64,000 nucleotides of DNA from Halarcobacter sp. (lineage in GTDB: Bacteria > Campylobacterota > Campylobacteria > Campylobacterales > Arcobacteraceae). Positions 59,663 to 64,000 of the stretch are shown one piece after another. Positions within the stretch are counted from its first letter, which is position 1. Each line of letters starts with the position of its first letter. Location of the stretch: assembly GCA_030145305.1 (NCBI GenBank), contig JAQYVX010000008.1, positions 62,001 through 126,000 on the forward strand, read 5' to 3'. Position numbers and translations under genes: made by a program. The notes under the pieces are model-generated. The model saw nothing but the letters and a program-made list of their open reading frames with translations. It did not search any database and was not told where the DNA came from.

Positions 59663-61145
59663 TAAGAGTTCTTGATACAGCATCTTTCCAGCCCTCATAT
59701 AACTCTTCTCTTTTTTCTTCTTTGATTTGTGGTTCAAATCTTTTTTCAAGTTTCCAACTTTTTGCAAAACCCTCTTTTTTAGGATAGAACCCTGCTTGCA
59801 TTCCTGCTAGCCAAGCTGCACCTAAAGCTGTTGTTTCAAGTATTTCAGGTCTATCAATAGAAGCTCCTAAAATATCTGCTAAAAATTGCATACTCCAATT
59901 AGATCCAGACATTCCACCATCAACTCGCAAAATTGATTCTTCTATTTGAACATTTTTTAAATCTGCATGCATAGCTTCCCATAAATCTCTGGTTTGATAA
60001 CCAACACTCTCTAACGCAGCTTTAGAAAATTCAGCTACACCAGAACCTCTTGTTAAGCCATAAATAGCCCCACGACACTCTGTGTCCCAATATGGTGCAC
60101 CTAAACCTGTGAAAGCCGGAACTAAATATAGTTGTTGTTTTTCATCAGCACTTTCAGCAAGTTTTTGTGTTTCTTTTGCATCTTTTATTATTCCTAATCC
60201 GTCACGTAACCATTGAACAACAGCTCCTGCAATAAAAATTGAACCTTCAAGGGCATATGTTGTTTTGTTATCTAATTGATAAGCAATAGTTGTAAGAAGT
60301 TTGTTTTGAGATAAAACCATATTATCACCGATATTAAGTAAAGCAAAACATCCGGTTCCATAAGTTGATTTCATCATTCCTGGTTCAAAACATGCCTGCC
60401 CAAGAGCAGCACTTTGCTGATCTCCTGCAACGCCTTGAATTGGTATTTCATGACCAAATATATCAGCACTTGCATTTCCAAATTCATCAGCACAATTTTT
60501 AACTTCAGGTAACATATTCATTGGAATATCTAATAAAGAACAGATTTCTTCATCCCAAACACCATCTTTAATGTTATAAAGAATAGTTCGTGAGGCATTA
60601 GTTGCATCAGTTAGATGTTTTTTCCCATCTGTTAATTTCCAAATTAAAAACGAATCAACGGTTCCAAATAATAAGTCGCCATTTTCAGCTTTTTCTTTAG
60701 CTCCTGGAACATTTTTTAGAATCCAGTTAAGCTTTAATCCTGAAAAGTATGGATCTATCATAAGACCAGTTTTTGATCTTATCATATCTTCATGGCCAGC
60801 ATTTTTTAAATCCATACAAAAAGCGCCAGTTCTTCTATCCTGCCAAACAATGGCATTATAGATAGCTTCTCCTGTATTTTTATCCCAAACTATTGTAGTT
60901 TCTCTTTGATTAGTTATTCCAATAGATATAATATCTTTTGCTTTAGCTCCTACTCTTTCCATAACAGCTCTACAAGTTGCTGCTACTGTTGTCCAAATAT
61001 CTGAAGGGTCATGTTCTACCCATCCTGAATTAGGAAAATGTTGTGGGAATTCTTCTTGTGAAATAGCTTCAACTTTCATTTCTTTATTAAATAAAATTGC
61101 TCGGCTTGAAGTTGTACCTTGATCGATTGATAAAATATATTGCAT
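59649..61145 (-). CDS. glpK: Glycerol kinase GlpK
   Basis: A full-length (498-residue) FGGY-family kinase that phosphorylates glycerol to sn-glycerol 3-phosphate. [14 protein letters not shown] (phosphate binding), [31 protein letters not shown]-type and [11 protein letters not shown] segments, and the C-terminal [19 protein letters not shown] are typical. It is the last gene of the minus-strand glycerol transport operon, so imported glycerol would be trapped at once. Confidence 0.95.
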   Translation of the reverse strand: MQYILSIDQGTTSSRAILFNKEMKVEAISQEEFPQHFPNSGWVEHDPSDIWTTVAATCRAVMERVGAKAKDIISIGITNQRETTIVWDKNTGEAIYNAIVWQDRRTGAFCMDLKNAGHEDMIRSKTGLMIDPYFSGLKLNWILKNVPGAKEKAENGDLLFGTVDSFLIWKLTDGKKHLTDATNASRTILYNIKDGVWDEEICSLLDIPMNMLPEVKNCADEFGNASADIFGHEIPIQGVAGDQQSAALGQACFEPGMMKSTYGTGCFALLNIGDNMVLSQNKLLTTIAYQLDNKTTYALEGSIFIAGAVVQWLRDGLGIIKDAKETQKLAESADEKQQLYLVPAFTGLGAPYWDTECRGAIYGLTRGSGVAEFSKAALESVGYQTRDLWEAMHADLKNVQIEESILRVDGGMSGSNWSMQFLADILGASIDRPEILETTALGAAWLAGMQAGFYPKKEGFAKSWKLEKRFEPQIKEEKREELYEGWKDAVSRTLTRKS

Positions 61146-61232
61146 TTTAACCTACTTAAAATAAATTAGATTTTAGATTTTTATTATAACAAAAGTTAAG
61201 ATAAGACTTAACTTCTGTTATTTTTTAAAGGA

Positions 61233-62936
61233 TTATTTAGTCCAAGATTTGATTAACTCATCGTAAGAAATAGTTACAGGAGTTGGTTTTTCATTAGCTA
61301 TTTTAGCTTTTGGAGAACCTGGTTGTTTTAACCAATATGATGCATCTCTTTCTTTATTAAGTTTTGGACCCATGTCACCTTGAACTCCAGCTCTTTCAAG
61401 TCTTTTAAGAACTTTTTCTTGTGCTAGACAAAGTGAATCTAATGCTTCTTGTGCTGTTTTAGCCCCAGATGAGGCATCTCCAATATTTTGCCACCATAAT
61501 TGTGCTAATTTTGGATAATCAGGTACATTTGTTCCAGTTGGAGACCATTGAACACGTGCAGGAGATCTATAGAATTCTACTAAACCACCAAGTTTTGGTG
61601 CTCTTTTTGTGAATGATTCATGTTGAATAGTTGACTCTCTAATGAAAGTTAAACCAACATGTGATTTTTTAACATCAACTGTTTTTGATGTAACAAACTG
61701 TGCATATAACCATGCAGCTTTTGCTCTTTTTACAGGAGTTGATTTCATTAAAGTCCAAGAACCAGCATCTTGGTAACCAATTTTTGTTCCTTCTTCCCAA
61801 TATGCACCATGTGGTGATGGAGCCATTCTCCATTTAGGATTTCCGTCTTTATCTACAACTGCAATATTTTCTTTTACCATATCAGCTGTAAATGCTGTAT
61901 ACCAGAACATTTGTTGTGCAATTTCACCTTGTGCAGGAACTGGACCAGCTTCAGAGAATACCATTCCAGCAGCACTTGGTGGTGCATATTTTTTCAACCA
62001 ATCATTATATTTTTCAATTGCATAAACAGCAGCAGGAGAGTTTGTAGCTCCACCTCTAGCCACACAAGAACCAACAGGTTGAGATTTATCATTTACTCTA
62101 ATTCCCCACTCATCAACAGGAAGACCATTTGGTTCACCTTTATCTCCCATTCCAGCCATAGACATCCAAGCATCAGTAAATCTCCATCCTAAAGAAGGAT
62201 CTTTTTTACCATAATCCATATGTCCATATACTTTTTTACCATCAATTTCTCTACCTGTAAAGAATTCAGCTATATCTTCATATGCTGACCAGTTAACAGG
62301 AACACCTAATTCATAACCATATTTTGCTTTAAAATCAGCCATGTTTTTCTTATCTGTAAACCAGTCTAATCTAAACCAATAAAGGTTAGCAAATTGTTGA
62401 TCTGGTAATTGATATAATTTCCCATCAGGTGCAGTTGTAAATGAAGTTCCTATAAAGTCTTTTAAATCTAAATTAGGGTTTGTTACTTCTTTAGCTTCAC
62501 CAGCCATCCAAGATGTTAGGTCTCTTGCTTGTTTATATCTCCAGTGTGTACCAATTAAATCAGAATCATTAACAAATGCATCATAAATATTTTTCCCTGT
62601 TTGCATTTGAGTTTGTAGTTTTTCAACAACATCACCTTCTCCTATGATGTCATGATTAACTTTGATTCCTGTTAAATCATAAAAGGCTTTTGTTAAAGTT
62701 TTACTTTCATATACATGTGTTGTAATACCTTCTGATACAACGTTAATAGTCATACCTTTATATGGCATTGCCGCTTTTTCAAACCAATCTAACTCTTTTT
62801 GTTGCTCTGCTTTTGTTAAAGCTGAAGGTTGAAATTCATCTAACCATTTACTCATATCCGCTGCAGAATATGCAGAAGTACTTAAAGCTAGCATTGCAGC
62901 TAGTACTGAAGTTGTTACTCTTTTTTTAATTTCCAT
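61233..62936 (-). CDS. ABC transporter substrate-binding protein for glycerol (GlpV-like)
   Basis: A 567-residue periplasmic binding protein with a signal peptide (TTSVLAAMLALSTSAYSA). Large size, the NVVSEGITTHVYESKTL start, and DAFVNDSDLIGTHWRYKQA and SPARVQWSPTGTNVPDYPK segments agree with the glycerol-binding GlpV-type group of the carbohydrate-1 family. I chose the ATG at 62936, preceded by GGAGAAA; an in-frame ATG 30 bases upstream is poorer. Neighbouring DUF2160, permease and glpK genes support glycerol as the ligand. Confidence 0.85.
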   Translation of the reverse strand: MEIKKRVTTSVLAAMLALSTSAYSAADMSKWLDEFQPSALTKAEQQKELDWFEKAAMPYKGMTINVVSEGITTHVYESKTLTKAFYDLTGIKVNHDIIGEGDVVEKLQTQMQTGKNIYDAFVNDSDLIGTHWRYKQARDLTSWMAGEAKEVTNPNLDLKDFIGTSFTTAPDGKLYQLPDQQFANLYWFRLDWFTDKKNMADFKAKYGYELGVPVNWSAYEDIAEFFTGREIDGKKVYGHMDYGKKDPSLGWRFTDAWMSMAGMGDKGEPNGLPVDEWGIRVNDKSQPVGSCVARGGATNSPAAVYAIEKYNDWLKKYAPPSAAGMVFSEAGPVPAQGEIAQQMFWYTAFTADMVKENIAVVDKDGNPKWRMAPSPHGAYWEEGTKIGYQDAGSWTLMKSTPVKRAKAAWLYAQFVTSKTVDVKKSHVGLTFIRESTIQHESFTKRAPKLGGLVEFYRSPARVQWSPTGTNVPDYPKLAQLWWQNIGDASSGAKTAQEALDSLCLAQEKVLKRLERAGVQGDMGPKLNKERDASYWLKQPGSPKAKIANEKPTPVTISYDELIKSWTK

Positions 62937-62999
62937 TTTTTTCTCCAAATTTAATATCACTCTCAATAAATCTAGTAAAAATTTATTTTACTTTAAATT

Positions 63000-63278
63000 T
63001 TATACCCAACGAAAAACTGCTAAGGCATAAAAAAAACAAACAATTAATCCACCAAAAATTGGTGCTCCAAACATAGCTAACCAAGCAAGGCTTATAAACG
63101 CAGAGCCTAGTAAACTTAAGAAAAACCTATCACCAGGAGTTGTTTCAATTCGTAAAATACCAACTCTAGGTGCTTGCGGTGCTTTTATTGCCCAAATTGT
63201 CATAATAATTAGACCAATAAAAATCAAAACGAAAAATATTGCAGTTCCGTTTGTCCATGCCATCCATGATAAGTTCAT
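63000..63278 (-). CDS. DUF2160 small membrane protein of the glycerol transporter (GlpU-like)
   Basis: A 92-residue protein with two or three membrane helices (IFFVLIFIGLIIMTIWAI and a C-terminal hairpin) and the central RVGILRIETTPGDRFFLS typical of DUF2160. Such proteins occur only between the permease and binding-protein genes of glycerol ABC transporters (GlpU in Rhizobium). It starts nine bases after the permease stop. Confidence 0.88.
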   Translation of the reverse strand: MNLSWMAWTNGTAIFFVLIFIGLIIMTIWAIKAPQAPRVGILRIETTPGDRFFLSLLGSAFISLAWLAMFGAPIFGGLIVCFFYALAVFRWV

Positions 63279-63287
63279 AATTACTCC

Positions 63288-64000
63288 TTAAACTCTTCCA
63301 AGAGATAAACCCTTGGCAATATGATTTCGTACAAAATAAATAACTAAAGCACCTGGGATTAGTGTTAGTACACCTGCTGCTGCTAAAACTCCCCAATCAA
63401 CTCCTGAAGCTGATACAGTTTTAGTCATAGTTACAGCAATAGATTTTGCATTTACAGATGTTAATGTTCTACTTAAGAGTAATTCAACCCATGAGAATAA
63501 GAAACAAAAGAATGCTGCAACACCAATACCAGATGCAATTAGTGGAGTAAAGATTTTTGTAAAAAATCCAAAAAAACTAAAACCATCAATATATGCGGTC
63601 TCATCAATTTCTTTAGGAACTCCTCTCATAAAGCCTTCAAGAATCCAAACTGTCAAAGGAACATTGAATAATGTGTGAGCTAAAGCCACCGCTATATGTG
63701 TATCAAAAAGACCAACACTAGAATAAAGTTGAAAGAAAGGCAGCGCGAATACAGCAGGTGGTGCCATTCTATTAGTTAAAAGCCAAAAGAAGAGATGTTT
63801 ATCTCCTAAAAATGTATATCTTGAAAATGCATATGCAGCAGGAAGTGCAACCGCTAATGAAATTACAGTATTCATTAAAACATAAGTAATAGAATTTATA
63901 TATCCCCAATACCAAGAAGGATCTGTAAAAATTATTATGTAATTGTCAAAAGTTAAATTATTAGGGAATAAAGAGAAAGTTCCTAATATCTCTTCATTTG
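63288..64000 (-). CDS. ABC transporter permease (GlpQ-like), 5' end outside the window
   Basis: The minus-strand frame stays open to the last base of the window, giving 237 visible residues: FTDPSWYWGYINSITYVL joins into NTVISLAVALPAAYAFSRY. The coupling motif is ETAYIDGFSFFGFFTKIFTP and the end is YFVRNHIAKGLSLGRV, as in MalG-type permeases of glycerol ABC systems. An internal ATG at 63875 lies mid-domain and is not the start. The partner permease and ATPases should lie beyond 64000. Confidence 0.9.
   Translation of the reverse strand, partial: NEEILGTFSLFPNNLTFDNYIIIFTDPSWYWGYINSITYVLMNTVISLAVALPAAYAFSRYTFLGDKHLFFWLLTNRMAPPAVFALPFFQLYSSVGLFDTHIAVALAHTLFNVPLTVWILEGFMRGVPKEIDETAYIDGFSFFGFFTKIFTPLIASGIGVAAFFCFLFSWVELLLSRTLTSVNAKSIAVTMTKTVSASGVDWGVLAAAGVLTLIPGALVIYFVRNHIAKGLSLGRV

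Noticed and set aside
61911-62192. Open frame antisense to the glycerol-binding protein gene
   Set aside because: Serine/histidine-rich shadow of a well-supported gene; no ribosome binding site.
1-64000. tRNA, rRNA, CRISPR arrays, insertion sequences and integrase genes
   Set aside because: I read the gaps on both strands and saw no tRNA arms, no regular spacer repeats and no transposase or recombinase frame. Small RNAs cannot be excluded by eye.

Overview
The window is a strongly AT-rich stretch of bacterial chromosome. Its gene content fits the Campylobacterota, most likely the Arcobacter group (Arcobacteraceae): a periplasmic Sox thiosulfate-oxidation cluster with soxCD at its head, tandem small c-type cytochromes, degenerate HD-GYP and GGDEF signalling proteins, and short AT-rich intergenic spaces with simple hairpin terminators. 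This placement is inferred from gene content; no rRNA or tRNA gene is present to confirm it.

Layout. (1) 1-8027: the end of a FecCD/BtuC-type importer permease, then a two-directional cobalamin set. cbiB and cobD (threonine-phosphate decarboxylase) lie on the minus strand; a ThrB-like kinase, bluB, an archaeal-type cobT, cobU, cobQ, cobS and cobC lie on the plus strand. Together they cover lower-ligand synthesis, aminopropanol-phosphate arm attachment and nucleotide-loop assembly. (2) 8097-16062: a small conserved-looking protein, a TDT-family transporter, and a tripartite RND efflux pump (TolC-AcrA-AcrB) with a divergent MarR regulator, two identical palindromic operators and a trailing TetR regulator. 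(3) 16133-22993: an aldo/keto reductase, a four-gene membrane/GTPase module (DUF2868, GTPase-DUF3482 and two unrecognised membrane proteins) and a diguanylate cyclase. (4) 23063-33456: a complete carbon-phosphorus lyase operon, phnF-C-D-E-G-H-I-J-K-L-M-(22-codon ORF)-N-P. Its promoter has a Pho-box-like direct repeat bracketed by two identical PhnF-like operators. (5) 33543-36686: two small genes, then a small accessory region in which the 5' end of ybgC is present three times. This looks like two stacked insertions, one carrying a HEPN-like zinc-ribbon protein and the other an unknown membrane-anchored protein. (6) 36917-44451: a pseudo-receiver diguanylate cyclase, a Ste24-like M48 protease, RmuC, a Cu/Zn-type permease, a degenerate DUF922 protein, an EamA transporter and MoeA. 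(7) 44578-58495: the sox cluster soxC-D-X-Y-Z-A-(SoxK-like)-rhodanese-soxB, followed by a cytochrome-thioredoxin fusion, a MOSC protein, a DsrE-like protein, a rhodanese/metallo-beta-lactamase fusion, a periplasmic hydrolase, a tandem degenerate HD-GYP protein and a second rhodanese. (8) 58738-64000: an EamA transporter, then a minus-strand glycerol operon (a permease cut by the window edge, a DUF2160 membrane protein, a substrate-binding protein and glpK).

How it works together. The region describes a flexible bacterium that oxidises thiosulfate and related sulfur compounds in the periplasm (Sox plus sulfurtransferases), scavenges phosphonate phosphorus under phosphate limitation, imports and phosphorylates glycerol, completes or salvages cobalamin, and exports toxic compounds. 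MoeA beside soxC fits the molybdenum cofactor need of SoxC.

The parts I find least explained by known systems are the repeated ybgC 5' ends with their cargo genes, the four-gene GTPase/membrane module, the Cys4 insert in PhnK, and the Sox-associated proteins with lost catalytic residues or unusual fusions.
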